From NCBI RefSeq assembly GCF_012222965.1, contig NZ_CP038241.1, positions 248,001 through 312,000 of the forward strand: 64,000 nt of DNA, read 5' to 3'. The position numbers and the translations under genes are program-made. The DNA is from Allofrancisella inopinata (GTDB taxonomy: Bacteria > Pseudomonadota > Gammaproteobacteria > Francisellales > Francisellaceae). Shown piece by piece: positions 48,608-57,540 of this stretch; positions within the stretch are counted from its first letter, which is position 1; each line of letters opens with the position of its first letter. The notes under the pieces were generated by a model. The model did no database searches and was not told the origin of the DNA. It saw only the letters and a program-made list of their open reading frames with translations.

Positions 48608-49729
48608 ATGAATAATACAATAGATCAAACTTTCGAAAAAGAAGGAAGCATAGTTTGGAAAAGTGTTTTTGGACTACTAATAATTCCTTTATTTACCATA
48701 ATAGCGGTACCATGGTATGGCTTTACGTATGGTTTTCAGACATCTGATTATGTTTGTCTTATAGTTTTCTACTGTTTGACAGGCGTTAGTATAACTATGG
48801 GTTACCATAGATTGTGGTCACATAAAACATATAAAGCTAATAAGCTAGTTAGTTATTTTTTACTGATATTTGGCACAGCAGCGTTACAAAACAGTGTACT
48901 ACAATGGGCATCAGATCATAGAAAGCATCACAAAGACGTTGATGATCCAGTGAAAGATCCGTATGCAGCTACTAGAGGCTTTTGGTATAGCCATTTTGGA
49001 TGGTTGCTAAGATATAATACTCATGATGTCCAGGAAATAAAAGGCGTTAATGACTTAATGAAAGATAAGGCTTTAGTGTTCCAACATAAGCATTATACAA
49101 TACTTGCTATATTAACTTGTTTTGGTCTACCTGTACTATACGGGATGTTTACAGGCAGAATTTTAGCAAGTGTGCTGATGGGCGGGTTTCTTAGAGTTGT
49201 GTTAGTTCATCATGCAACTTTTTGTATTAACTCTTTGGCTCATACTATCGGTAAAAGACCATACTCAACAAAAAATACAGCTAGAGATAGTTTTATAACA
49301 GCTATAGTTACTGGTGGAGAGGGTTACCACAACTATCATCATGCTTTTGCTGGTGATTATAGGAATGGTATTAGATTTTTTGATTTTGACCCTTCAAAAT
49401 GGTTTATTGCAGGTTTAGCTAAAATAGGTTGGTGTTATGATCTTAAGAAAACTCCTAAACATTTGGTTGAAATAGCAAAAGCAAAAGTTAAGTTAGAAGA
49501 AACTTTAAAAAGGAAAAATAATGCTTCACAACTTGGTATAGAAGAAAAATATACTAAATTTGTTGCTAATGTTAAAAGTATGTATGGTGCAAAACAAGAG
49601 TATCTGAAAGCTAAAAAAGATAACGTCTTGTCTAAAGCTGACATCCAAGCTATAAAATCAAGATATAAAGATCTTAAAATTGAGTTTGTTGAGGCTAAAA
49701 AGAAATACAGAGCTAGTACATTAGTGTAG
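48608..49729 (+). CDS. Membrane acyl-CoA/acyl-lipid desaturase (delta-9 type)
   Basis: A 373-residue di-iron membrane desaturase. Three histidine boxes are in order: HRLWSH (67-72), HRKHH (104-108) and HNYHH (241-245), with helices about 17-40, 47-65, 80-95, 163-180 and 185-205. It would introduce a double bond into acyl chains and adjust membrane fluidity, with electrons from a partner not found here. The last 90 residues (about 285-373) are a Lys-rich, helical, probably coiled-coil tail not required by the family core; no cytochrome b5 domain is fused. It is monocistronic, convergent with metK. Confidence 0.9.
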   Translation: MNNTIDQTFEKEGSIVWKSVFGLLIIPLFTIIAVPWYGFTYGFQTSDYVCLIVFYCLTGVSITMGYHRLWSHKTYKANKLVSYFLLIFGTAALQNSVLQWASDHRKHHKDVDDPVKDPYAATRGFWYSHFGWLLRYNTHDVQEIKGVNDLMKDKALVFQHKHYTILAILTCFGLPVLYGMFTGRILASVLMGGFLRVVLVHHATFCINSLAHTIGKRPYSTKNTARDSFITAIVTGGEGYHNYHHAFAGDYRNGIRFFDFDPSKWFIAGLAKIGWCYDLKKTPKHLVEIAKAKVKLEETLKRKNNASQLGIEEKYTKFVANVKSMYGAKQEYLKAKKDNVLSKADIQAIKSRYKDLKIEFVEAKKKYRASTLV

Positions 49730-49833
49730 TTTGGCCCATAAAGTTTTACACCTTCTAATAATTTAAGCACTAGGCTTTAGGTTTTTCTCAGTTAACTTGT
49801 TTTTATAAATTGTTATTAAATCGATAGTCTATA

Positions 49834-50994
49834 TTAGAGTTTAGTGGCAGTTCTAAGAGCTTCTGCTTTATCAATTTTTTCCCAGCTGAATTCTGGTAAT
49901 TCTCTACCAAAGTGACCATAGTTAGAGGTTTTTCTGTAGATTGGTCTTAATAAGTCTAAGTTTTCAATAATTTTACCAACTCTTAGGTCAAAGTTTTCAG
50001 CAACAAGTTGTTCGATTTTTGAATCAGCTATTCTACCTGTACCAAATGTATTTACCATAAGTGATACGGGGCTTGCTACACCTATTGCATAAGCAACTTG
50101 TATCTCGCATTTATCAGCTAAGCCGGCAGCTACGATATTTTTGGCGATATATCTTCCCATATATGCACCAGAACGGTCAACCTTGGAAGGATCTTTACCA
50201 GAAAAAGCTCCTCCACCATGGTGTGCAGCTCCACCGTAAGTATCGACTATGATTTTTCTACCTGTTAAGCCACAATCTCCTTGTGGTCCACCTATCAAAA
50301 ACACTCCAGTAGGATTTATATGGTATTTTGTGTTCTTTGTTATTAAGTTTTTAGGAATTACATCTTTTATGATTTCTTCTATTACTGCATCATGTAAGTC
50401 TTTCTGAGAAATTGTCTCATCATGTTGAGTTGAGAGTACAATAGTATCAATAAACTTTGGTTTATCATTTTCATATGCTAAAGTAACTTGAGCTTTGGCA
50501 TCTGGTCGTAACCAACTTAGTTTATTTGTTTTTCTAAGCTGGGCTTGTTTTCTCATTAATAGATGTGAGTAATAAATTGCAGAAGGCATCAAGGTAGGGG
50601 TCTCATTGGTGGCAAAACCAAACATTAAACCTTGATCACCTGCTCCTAAATCCTCTGGTGAGCCGCGATCAACACCCTGTGCTATATCACTAGATTGTTT
50701 TCCAATAGCGTTTATAACTGAACAGGTTCTACCATCAATACCTTTGTTAGCATTATCGTAACCTGTTTCTGTGATTACGTTTCTTACTAGTTCCTCAATA
50801 TCAACCCATGCTGAGGTTGTAATCTCACCAGCTACTAAAGCCATTCCTGTTTTTACAAGAGTTTCACATGCAACACGAGCATTTTTGTCTTGTTTTAATA
50901 TTTCATCTAGTATGGCATCAGATATTTGGTCAGCTAGTTTATCTGGGTGTCCTTCTGAGACTGATTCAGATGTAAAAAGGTAGTTTTTTGACAT
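49834..50994 (-). CDS. metK: S-adenosylmethionine synthase
   Basis: A 386-residue enzyme forming S-adenosylmethionine from methionine and ATP. Present: N-terminal [24 protein letters not shown], the [12 protein letters not shown] loop, [24 protein letters not shown], and [27 protein letters not shown]. The length is the family norm. A clear AAGGAG ribosome site lies before the ATG on the minus strand. The gene is alone; the 298-bp region shared with divergent rpsP carries its promoter. I looked for a SAM-sensing riboswitch there and saw none. Confidence 0.97.
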   Translation of the reverse strand: MSKNYLFTSESVSEGHPDKLADQISDAILDEILKQDKNARVACETLVKTGMALVAGEITTSAWVDIEELVRNVITETGYDNANKGIDGRTCSVINAIGKQSSDIAQGVDRGSPEDLGAGDQGLMFGFATNETPTLMPSAIYYSHLLMRKQAQLRKTNKLSWLRPDAKAQVTLAYENDKPKFIDTIVLSTQHDETISQKDLHDAVIEEIIKDVIPKNLITKNTKYHINPTGVFLIGGPQGDCGLTGRKIIVDTYGGAAHHGGGAFSGKDPSKVDRSGAYMGRYIAKNIVAAGLADKCEIQVAYAIGVASPVSLMVNTFGTGRIADSKIEQLVAENFDLRVGKIIENLDLLRPIYRKTSNYGHFGRELPEFSWEKIDKAEALRTATKL

Positions 50995-51292
50995 TTTTTG
51001 CTCCTTTTAGATTGTGCTAAAAGGCTTCTAGAAAATAACTTGGGAATAATTTATTTAATAGAAACGCTTTAGCTTATTGTTTTATGTCGCAAGCAAGTTG
51101 TTTGTTAAATACAGCGACAAGTTGTATTATATCTAATGTTTATATTATGTCAACTATTGACTTTTTAGTTAAGAAACTTTAAAGTAGTGCTATTAAAATT
51201 TGTATAAAATTTGTACCAAAGGTAAATGATAGCATAAATCAGAGCTTTGGTAGTTTATAGTTTTGAAAATTTAAAAACTGGAGAAATAATAA
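50995..51292. other. Divergent promoter region metK / rpsP
   Basis: 298 bp without a gene. It carries an 8-bp direct repeat CAAGTTGT at 51094-51101 and 51118-51125 (24 bp apart) within a weak hairpin TGTCGC/GCGACA (51085-51090 with 51114-51119). Their role is unknown; a regulator site is possible. AT-rich promoter-like sequence lies on both sides, but no hexamer pair is convincing. No riboswitch fold was recognised. Confidence 0.4.
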
Positions 51293-51541
51293 ATGGTAGT
51301 AATTCGTATGGCTCGTGGTGGAGCTAAAAAGCGTCCTTTCTATAGAATAGTGGTTGCAGATAAAAAAAGCCCTAGAGACGGCAAATTTATCGAAAAACTT
51401 GGCTTTTTCAATCCAATCGCTAAAGGTGGTGAAGAAAGATTAAAGCTAGATGTTGCAAAAGCTGATGAATGGATTTCAAAAGGGGCTCAACCTTCAGAAA
51501 GAGTAGCTTCTTTAATTAAAGAAGCTAAGAGATCTGCTTAA
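51293..51541 (+). CDS. rpsP: 30S ribosomal protein S16
   Basis: An 82-residue early-assembly ribosomal protein. [41 protein letters not shown] is the standard start and [15 protein letters not shown] the usual C-terminal segment. ATG 51293 follows GGAGAA. First gene of the classical unit rpsP-rimM-trmD-rplS. Confidence 0.97.
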   Translation: MVVIRMARGGAKKRPFYRIVVADKKSPRDGKFIEKLGFFNPIAKGGEERLKLDVAKADEWISKGAQPSERVASLIKEAKRSA

Positions 51542-51565
51542 TTTTTTCATAAGATCTATATTTTT

Positions 51566-52075
51566 ATGTCAGAGAGTTTCGTTGAAATAGCTAAAGTTGG
51601 TTCTACTTACAAGCTTGACGGCGAACTTAACTTATATCCTTTGGCAAATCCCATAGAAGTTTTATTAGCTTATGGTGATTGGTACATACGGCTTGCTGGG
51701 GTTGATTCTTGGCAGTTGCTAAAGGGCGAAAGTGTATATCGCCGGGCTGATAAGATTTACCTGAAATTAGCTAACGTTAATGATGCAAGTGTTGCAAAAA
51801 AATACGTTAATGCACTAATAGGTGTACCTGTGGAAGCATTACCAGCGCTGCAAGAGGATGAAGCTTATTTTAAAGACTTAATTGGTTGTAAAGTTAGTAA
51901 TCATCATGGAGAATCCTTTGGTAAGGTTATAGATATTATTGAAACAGGAGCAAATGAGGTTTTAGTTTGCCATGATGGGGAGCAAGAGTATTTAATTCCT
52001 TATGTTAAGCAATATATTGTTAAAGAAGAAATTAATCTAAAGAAAATAGTCGTTGATTGGGAATACGATTTTTAG
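51566..52075 (+). CDS. rimM: Ribosome maturation factor RimM
   Basis: A 169-residue assembly factor for the 30S head, binding S19. The N-terminal beta domain starts [20 protein letters not shown], and the PRC-barrel is recognised at [43 protein letters not shown]. The consensus GxxxGxxG-like motif at the N-terminus is slightly altered ([10 protein letters not shown]). It is 24 bp after rpsP and 2 bp before the trmD start. Confidence 0.94.
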   Translation: MSESFVEIAKVGSTYKLDGELNLYPLANPIEVLLAYGDWYIRLAGVDSWQLLKGESVYRRADKIYLKLANVNDASVAKKYVNALIGVPVEALPALQEDEAYFKDLIGCKVSNHHGESFGKVIDIIETGANEVLVCHDGEQEYLIPYVKQYIVKEEINLKKIVVDWEYDF

Positions 52076-52077
52076 TT

Positions 52078-52845
52078 ATGAAATTTGGAATAGTTTCAAT
52101 CTTTCCAGAAATGTTTAAGGCATTAAGTGATTTTGGTATCACTTCTAGAGCATTTAAAACAGAAATAGCAGCAGTAAAATATTTTAACCCTCGTGACTAC
52201 ACTACCGACAGACATGCAACCGTAGATGATACTAGTTTTGGTGGTGGAGCTGGTATGGTTATGAAGTATCAGCCGTTAGCGGATGCTATTTTGGGAGCAA
52301 AAAAAACTTTAGGTTATAAAACAAAAGTAGTATACTTGTCGCCGCAGGGTAGTATTTTTGATCATAGTAAAGCTCTAGAGCTTTTAAATAATGATTCTTT
52401 AATATTACTTTGTGGTAGATATGAGGGAGTTGATGAACGCTTAATCCAAGAACATGTTGACGAGGAAATCTCTGTTGGTGATTTTGTGTTAAGTGGTGGT
52501 GAAATTCCAGCTATGTTGATTATGGATAGTTTAATTAGGCTACTGCCTAATGTGTTGGGTAATAAAGATTCTGTTGTAGAAGATTCATTTTATGATGGTT
52601 TATTAGATTACCCACATTATACAAAGCCAGCAGTTTTACCTAATGGTGAAGCTGTCCCGGATATATTGTTATCTGGTAATCATTTGGAAATAGCAAGATG
52701 GAGACGTAAGCAAAAGTTGATTAGAACTTATGAGCGTCGTAAAGATTTAATACAGTGCCTATGCCTATCTGATAAAGATAAACATGTATTAGAACAATAC
52801 CAAAAAGATAAGGTAAGCACACAAGGGGTAAAAGATGAAAAATAA
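52078..52845 (+). CDS. trmD: tRNA (guanine-N1)-methyltransferase TrmD
   Basis: A 255-residue SPOUT methyltransferase making m1G37. The trefoil-knot SAM site is visible in [33 protein letters not shown], with the catalytic Asp at [14 protein letters not shown]. The frame opens at TTG 52057 within rimM, but ATG 52078 gives the family start [13 protein letters not shown] two bases after the rimM stop. The 3' end overlaps rplS by 11 bp. Confidence 0.96.
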   Translation: MKFGIVSIFPEMFKALSDFGITSRAFKTEIAAVKYFNPRDYTTDRHATVDDTSFGGGAGMVMKYQPLADAILGAKKTLGYKTKVVYLSPQGSIFDHSKALELLNNDSLILLCGRYEGVDERLIQEHVDEEISVGDFVLSGGEIPAMLIMDSLIRLLPNVLGNKDSVVEDSFYDGLLDYPHYTKPAVLPNGEAVPDILLSGNHLEIARWRRKQKLIRTYERRKDLIQCLCLSDKDKHVLEQYQKDKVSTQGVKDEK

Positions 52846-53182
52846 ATTTGTTGAGCTAGTAGAAAAATCGCAAATAAGAACGGACCTTCCCGAGATCAAT
52901 CCAGGAGATTCAATAACAGTTAATCTATGGATCAAAGAAGGTGATAAGCAAAGAATTCAAGCATTTAAAGGTTTTGTTTTAAAAAAGAGAAACAGAGGCC
53001 TTCATTCAGCCTTTATAGTAAGAAAAATGTCATCTGGTATGGGTGTAGAAAGAACATTCCAAACTCACTCACCACTTATAGATAGTATAGTAGTTGATAA
53101 AAAGGCTGATGTACGTAGAGCTAAACTATACTACATGAGAGACCTCACTGGTAAAGCTGCTAGAATTAAGGAAAAAGTATAG
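52835..53182 (+). CDS. rplS: 50S ribosomal protein L19
   Basis: A 115-residue protein at the subunit interface. Canonical [60 protein letters not shown] and [21 protein letters not shown]. Start within the trmD 3' end indicates coupled translation; last gene of the rpsP unit. Confidence 0.97.
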   Translation: MKNKFVELVEKSQIRTDLPEINPGDSITVNLWIKEGDKQRIQAFKGFVLKKRNRGLHSAFIVRKMSSGMGVERTFQTHSPLIDSIVVDKKADVRRAKLYYMRDLTGKAARIKEKV

Positions 53183-53209
53183 TAATTTATACCTAAAGGA
53201 CTGATAAAA

Positions 53210-54088
53210 GTGTCTGCTAATATAGATACTTTTTTAGATAACTTATGGCTTGAGCATGGTTTAAGCCAAAATACTATCTCTTCTTATCGTACAGATCTTA
53301 AATTCTTACAGAATTATTTTTCAAAATTAGATATTGTAAATCTTAGCTTTGAGCAATTATATGCTTTTATCTCTTATAGGTCAAAAAAAGGCTATAGTGC
53401 TCGTTCTAATGCTAGGATGATTTCTACTTTACGTAAGTTTTATAATTGGCTTTTTTCAACAGGTCAGATTACGCTTAATCCAACATCTAAGCTGGAGTTA
53501 CCAAAGCTAGCAAAAAATTTACCTAAAGATATGACAGAGTTAGATGTTGAAAAACTTCTACAAGAACCTGATCTAAGTGAAGATGTTGGTATACGTGATA
53601 AAGCAATGTTAGAGTTAATGTATGCTACAGGGTTGCGTGTAAGTGAGTTAGTTGGATTAAATATTGATGATTTAGATTTAAACATGGGAGTTATACAAGT
53701 TTTAGGTAAAGGCTCAAAGGAACGTATAGTCCCAATAGGGGAATATGCTCTAGAGTATTTACAAAAATATTTTAATGAAGTAAGGCCAAATTTAATAAGA
53801 ACGTTTAAAGAAAAGGCAGTTTTTGTAAGTAAGCATTTTAGGCGGATTACTCGTCAATCATTTTGGCATCGTATAAAACATTATGCTTTAACAGCAGGGA
53901 TAGATACAGAGATATCTCCGCATACCTTAAGACATGCTTTTGCTACTCACTTGCTTAACCATGGGGCTGACTTAAGGTCTGTACAGTTGTTACTAGGACA
54001 TAGTAATGTTTCCACAACGACAATATATATTCATATTTCACAAAATAGACTTAAACAAATTTACCAAAAACACCATCCTAGGGGTTAG
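53210..54088 (+). CDS. xerD: Site-specific tyrosine recombinase XerD
   Basis: A 292-residue recombinase that resolves chromosome dimers at dif with XerC. The N-terminal SAM-like domain (about 1-90) and the catalytic domain carry the tyrosine recombinase residues: Arg in ATGLRVSELVGL, Lys in GKGSKERIVP, HxxR in HTLRHAFATHLLNHGADLRSVQLLLGHSNVSTT and the Tyr in IYIHIS. Segments such as QSFWHRIKHYALTAGID and the close QKHHPRG end match XerD rather than XerC. The start is GTG 53210, with AAAGGA about 11 bases upstream. It follows rplS by 27 bp. Confidence 0.9.
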   Translation: MSANIDTFLDNLWLEHGLSQNTISSYRTDLKFLQNYFSKLDIVNLSFEQLYAFISYRSKKGYSARSNARMISTLRKFYNWLFSTGQITLNPTSKLELPKLAKNLPKDMTELDVEKLLQEPDLSEDVGIRDKAMLELMYATGLRVSELVGLNIDDLDLNMGVIQVLGKGSKERIVPIGEYALEYLQKYFNEVRPNLIRTFKEKAVFVSKHFRRITRQSFWHRIKHYALTAGIDTEISPHTLRHAFATHLLNHGADLRSVQLLLGHSNVSTTTIYIHISQNRLKQIYQKHHPRG

Positions 54089-54160
54089 TAGGGGTGACCT
54101 TATAAAAAAATATTTTAATGGCTTTATAATGATAACTTATTAGAATTGTACTAGGCTTAC

Positions 54161-54202
54161 TCTATTGTCTATTGTCTATTGTCTATTGTCTATTGTCTAT
54201 TG
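54161..54202. repeat. Heptanucleotide tandem repeat (TCTATTG) x6
   Basis: Six exact, uninterrupted copies of TCTATTG in the 192-bp gap after xerD, ending 78 bp before the start of the oxygenase gene and 38 bp before a TATAAT at 54241-54246. Perfect short arrays are prone to slipped-strand changes. It is a good strain-typing marker, and copy number would change the spacing of anything upstream of the promoter. Confidence 0.98.
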
Positions 54203-54240
54203 AGCAAGTTTTTTTCTAAGAACTTAAGGGCTTATTATTG

Positions 54241-54246
54241 TATAAT
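54241..54246 (+). promoter_or_regulatory. -10 element for oxygenase gene
   Basis: A perfect TATAAT 34 bp before the ATG at 54281; the 17-bp-spaced upstream hexamer (AAGAAC) is poor. The heptanucleotide array ends 38 bp upstream, roughly in the zone where an upstream element or activator would act. Confidence 0.4.
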
Positions 54247-54280
54247 GCTATAGATGGTTGTTGATAAAATGGAGCTATAA

Positions 54281-55126
54281 ATGAATATCTTGAGTGTAGA
54301 CTATTATGCTGATGGCGCTGCTAAGGATTTTACTAGATCTCTTAAAGAAACTGGGTTTGCTGTATTAAAAACTCATCCTATAGATTGGAGTTTGATTCAA
54401 ACAGTCTATAAGGAGTGGGAAGATTTTTTAAAGTCTGAGTATGTGCATAACTATAGATTTGATACTGAAAAGCAGGATGGCTATTTTCCAAAAGATGTTT
54501 CAGAAGTAGCTAAGGGTGAAAAAGTTAAGGATATAAAGCATTTTTATCACTTGTATTTTCCATGGGGAAGGTATCCTAATGAGGTAAGTGATGCTGCTAG
54601 AAAGGTGTTTTATCAGATGATAGAGCTTGGTAAGACTTTATTGCAGTGGATCGATGACTATATGGACCCTCAGGTAGCAGATAAGTTACCTATGAGGCTT
54701 CGAGAGACTATTTCAGAACCGGGTACTTTGTTGAGAATATTACATTACCCAGCAATGCAAGGAAATGAAGAGCCAGGCGCTGTCAGAGCTGCAGCACATG
54801 AAGATATAAACCTTATAACATTATTGCCAATAGCATCTTCACCCGGTTTGCAAGTTTTATCACCAACTAATAACCAATGGTATGATGTACCATGTGATAG
54901 TGAGTCTATAATAGTAAATATAGGCGATATGCTCCAGGAAATGACAAATGGTGAGTATATTGCAACTAAACATAGAGTGGTAAAGCCAGAGGGTGAAGCT
55001 GAAAACGTTGACAGGATTTCTATACCTTGTTTCATACATCCTAAATCAGATGTTTACTTATCACAAAGGTACCCTCAAGCAGGCGATTTTTTGAACGAAA
55101 GACTAAAAGAGCTAGGGTTAAAATAA
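54281..55126 (+). CDS. 2-oxoglutarate/Fe(II)-dependent oxygenase, isopenicillin N synthase-like
   Basis: A 281-residue double-stranded beta-helix oxygenase. The iron triad is His173 and Asp175 (AAHEDINLITLLP) with His231 (TKHRVV); Arg245 and Ser247 (DRISIPCF) fit the co-substrate-binding RxS motif. An N-terminal DIOX_N-like part begins with residues about 15-70 (KETGFAVLKTHPI). Substrate is unknown; bacterial members of this group hydroxylate varied small molecules. It has its own TATAAT and a strong GGAGC site, and stands alone between xerD and rppH. Confidence 0.88.
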   Translation: MNILSVDYYADGAAKDFTRSLKETGFAVLKTHPIDWSLIQTVYKEWEDFLKSEYVHNYRFDTEKQDGYFPKDVSEVAKGEKVKDIKHFYHLYFPWGRYPNEVSDAARKVFYQMIELGKTLLQWIDDYMDPQVADKLPMRLRETISEPGTLLRILHYPAMQGNEEPGAVRAAAHEDINLITLLPIASSPGLQVLSPTNNQWYDVPCDSESIIVNIGDMLQEMTNGEYIATKHRVVKPEGEAENVDRISIPCFIHPKSDVYLSQRYPQAGDFLNERLKELGLK

Positions 55127-55257
55127 AAGTTTCTTTTAATTGTACAAGAAATTCTTTGCCATTTTGTATTTAATATTTACTTAATACTATAGAAAAATAT
55201 TAATCTTTATAATTTTAGTTTAGAATATAGATTAGGTAAAAGAAATTTTTTTATATA

Positions 55258-55725
55258 ATGATAGATAAAAATGGATATCGAGCAAACGTTGCTGTTGTAT
55301 TGCTTAATAAGCAAAACAGAGTATTTTGGGGGCAACGTCGTAACCGATCATCTTGGCAGTTTCCTCAAGGTGGAGTAGTCTCAGGAGAAACCCCACTACA
55401 AGCTATGTATCGTGAATTACATGAAGAGGTAGGTTTAAGGCCTCATGATGTGGAAGTTTTAGCCTCGACTAGGGATTGGTACAAATATGACATACCAGAA
55501 GCTTTAATTAGAAATAAGGAGCCTATTTGTATAGGACAAAAACAAAAATGGTTTTTGCTAAGACTCAAATCTTCGGAAGGTAATATAGATTTAGAAGCTA
55601 ATAAATCACCAGAATTTGATAACTGGCGCTGGGTTAGCTACTGGTATCCTATAAATCATGTTGTTTACTTTAAGCAAGAGACTTATCGTAAAGCTCTAAC
55701 ATACTTTAAAGATTATATAAAATAA
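55258..55725 (+). CDS. rppH: RNA pyrophosphohydrolase (Nudix)
   Basis: A 155-residue enzyme removing pyrophosphate from 5' ends of mRNAs to start decay. The Nudix box spans about 38-60 (GGVVSGETPLQAMYRELHEEVGL). The flanking MIDKNGYRANVAVVLLNKQNRVFWGQRRN and DNWRWVSYWYPINHVVYFKQETYRKAL are typical of RppH. Length close to E. coli RppH (176) minus its tail. The ATG at 55258 lies in an A+T-rich stretch with a weak ribosome site. It converges with the PAP2 gene 5 bp away. Confidence 0.94.
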   Translation: MIDKNGYRANVAVVLLNKQNRVFWGQRRNRSSWQFPQGGVVSGETPLQAMYRELHEEVGLRPHDVEVLASTRDWYKYDIPEALIRNKEPICIGQKQKWFLLRLKSSEGNIDLEANKSPEFDNWRWVSYWYPINHVVYFKQETYRKALTYFKDYIK

Positions 55726-55730
55726 GGAAA

Positions 55731-56372
55731 CTAATTTTTTGTTGTCTGTGCTTCTACAAAAGTTTTTGCCCATAAGTAAGAGAATATTCCTATGTATGCA
55801 GCTACAAGCACATCAGATATATAGTGATCTAATATAATTATTCTACTAACAGCTACAAGGCTAGCTATTAATATAGCTATAGCAGTAATATATTTCTTAT
55901 TAAAAAAATTGGCAAACGCTAAAAGCCCTGCAAATGATAATGTTGTGTGTCCTGACGGCATTGAGTTGAACATTTTCTTTAAAGAGAAAAAATGAAAGCC
56001 ATATTTATTATCTAAAATAAGCATTTCTGGTCTATATCTTGCTAGTATAACTTTTACGATGCTAGCTATAATAATAGCTAGTATTAATGAAAGAGAGAGG
56101 GTGTAAATTTTAGTAGAAGGCTCTTCTGATTTTATGTATTTAAAGATACAAAGTATTGTTGCTAAAATAGCTATAATTGACCATACCTTTGTAGAGAATA
56201 TTTTTGAAAACATAGTCGCAACACTACTGATTTCTGCCCCAAAAAAATCATTGGTATGTATTAGATTAAGGATTTTCATATCAAGAAAATTATAACTTAA
56301 GGTAGCTAACACTAAAGTAAGAATTCCGTATAATCCAGTAATTTTTATAAGTTTTAAATCTAAATATTTCAT
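55731..56372 (-). CDS. PAP2-family membrane phosphatase
   Basis: A 213-residue inner-membrane phosphatase with about six helices. The three catalytic motifs are intact: KxxxxxxRP at Lys107-Pro115 (KVILARYRP), PSGH at 139-142, and SRxxxxxHxxxD at Ser176-Asp187 (SRIIILDHYISD). It may act on undecaprenyl pyrophosphate, phosphatidylglycerol phosphate or lipid A. It does not resemble my memory of the Francisella lipid A 4'-phosphatase LpxF, so I leave the substrate open. It is divergent from ampD, which fits a cell-wall lipid-carrier role only loosely. Confidence 0.85.
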   Translation of the reverse strand: MKYLDLKLIKITGLYGILTLVLATLSYNFLDMKILNLIHTNDFFGAEISSVATMFSKIFSTKVWSIIAILATILCIFKYIKSEEPSTKIYTLSLSLILAIIIASIVKVILARYRPEMLILDNKYGFHFFSLKKMFNSMPSGHTTLSFAGLLAFANFFNKKYITAIAILIASLVAVSRIIILDHYISDVLVAAYIGIFSYLWAKTFVEAQTTKN

Positions 56373-56444
56373 GCTGTTTATTTAAAATCATTCGGTTAAC
56401 TGATAGAGTTGTAATATTACCATATGTTATAAATAAAGCCTAAG

Positions 56445-56969
56445 ATGTTTGAACAAGGTTGGTATACAAAAGCAACACAAATTTTAAGTGAAAATTTTAA
56501 CCAACGCCCAACTAATGTTGAAGTTGATTTGGTCGTTGTGCATTGTATAAGTTTGCCAGAAGGTCAGTACGATAATTCTAACGTTGAGAAACTATTTACA
56601 AATACTTTAGACTGTAGTGTAGATGTTAGTTTTGAAAGTCTAAGAGATATAAAAGTTTCTGCTCATTTTTATATTAAGCGAGAGGGTGAAATTTTCCAGT
56701 TTGTTGCTGTGAATGATAGAGCTTGGCATGCAGGGGTTAGTAGTTATAATGGTAGAGAAAATTGTAATGATTTTTCTATAGGTATAGAGCTACAAGGTAC
56801 GGATAAGTCAGCATACACAACAGAACAATATACCTCTTTAAACTTTTTGTTGAAAAATTTGAAAGAAAGCTATCCAACTTTGAAGGATATAGTAGGGCAT
56901 CAGGATATAGCGCCACAACGAAAAACCGATCCTGGTAGATGTTTTAATTGGAGCAAAGTAGTTTTTTAA
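56445..56969 (+). CDS. ampD: 1,6-anhydro-N-acetylmuramoyl-L-alanine amidase AmpD
   Basis: A 174-residue cytoplasmic zinc amidase that recycles cell-wall muropeptides. Zinc ligands are visible: His33 in VVHCISLPEG, the second His in GHQDIAPQRKTDPGRCF and the Asp following it (KTDPG). SAHFYIKREGEIFQFVAVNDRAWHAGVSSYNGRENCNDFSIGIELQG is the canonical core. The lack of a signal peptide marks AmpD rather than AmiD. Monocistronic. Confidence 0.95.
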   Translation: MFEQGWYTKATQILSENFNQRPTNVEVDLVVVHCISLPEGQYDNSNVEKLFTNTLDCSVDVSFESLRDIKVSAHFYIKREGEIFQFVAVNDRAWHAGVSSYNGRENCNDFSIGIELQGTDKSAYTTEQYTSLNFLLKNLKESYPTLKDIVGHQDIAPQRKTDPGRCFNWSKVVF

Positions 56970-56994
56970 ATGTACTATTTAAATGCTAACAGTT

Positions 56995-57528
56995 TTACAA
57001 GTTAGAATAATAGTATTCCATAGCATTTTGATAAAGATTAGCAATTGTGTCAGAGTTTTGTTTACTAATTTCTTTTATGAGATCGAGATTTTCTACCAAA
57101 TCTTTGTAGTCAGATATTTTTGCTATAACAGCTTTATTTTTATCATATTGGTTTGTAAGAAAATGGAACTTCTGTTTCTTTCCTAGTAGTTCATATAGCT
57201 GCTTATATTTAACTATAGTATTTTCTAAGCTTCTAACAGAATAATTAAAATCAGACATTGCAAACTGTTTGTAATTATTTATTTCTGCATCATCGCAAAT
57301 TTTTTGGTCATTATTTTTACAGTCTTTTGTTTTTTGAGTATATGTTTCAATGTAGCCTATGGTACTGTCAAAAGAGCCAAACTGCCACTCAATAGTATTA
57401 ATCAGCCCCTGAGTGACTTGGGCTTTTTGATATTTACTGATGGTTGAATTGATTATACATAAAATACCTAGCAAAGTTATAATGACGATGGTTAATTTTT
57501 CATTTAAAAGTTTCCATAAAGTTTTCAT
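56995..57528 (-). CDS. Uncharacterised single-pass membrane protein
   Basis: A 177-residue protein with one N-terminal membrane helix (about 10-30), then a polar, helical periplasmic-type part rich in Lys, Asn, Tyr and Asp. Two cysteines lie close together (KDCKNNDQKICDD, about 68-78) and could form a disulfide. I do not recognise a family. It starts 12 bp downstream of parE on the same strand and is probably on the parE transcript, with AAAGGAAAAAG before its ATG. Real-gene status is supported by position and ribosome site. Confidence 0.7.
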   Translation of the reverse strand: MKTLWKLLNEKLTIVIITLLGILCIINSTISKYQKAQVTQGLINTIEWQFGSFDSTIGYIETYTQKTKDCKNNDQKICDDAEINNYKQFAMSDFNYSVRSLENTIVKYKQLYELLGKKQKFHFLTNQYDKNKAVIAKISDYKDLVENLDLIKEISKQNSDTIANLYQNAMEYYYSNL

Positions 57529-57540
57529 ATCTTTTTCCTT

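Noticed and set aside
50995-51292. SAM riboswitch before metK
   Set aside because: No multi-stem fold with a recognisable SAM-binding core or terminator/antiterminator pair was found; only a 6-bp inverted repeat is present.
54161-54202. CRISPR-like array
   Set aside because: The 7-bp units are contiguous with no spacers, and no cas genes are near; it is a simple tandem repeat.
55731-56372. Lipid A 4'-phosphatase LpxF
   Set aside because: The PAP2 motifs are present, but the sequence does not match what I remember of Francisella LpxF, so only the family is named.
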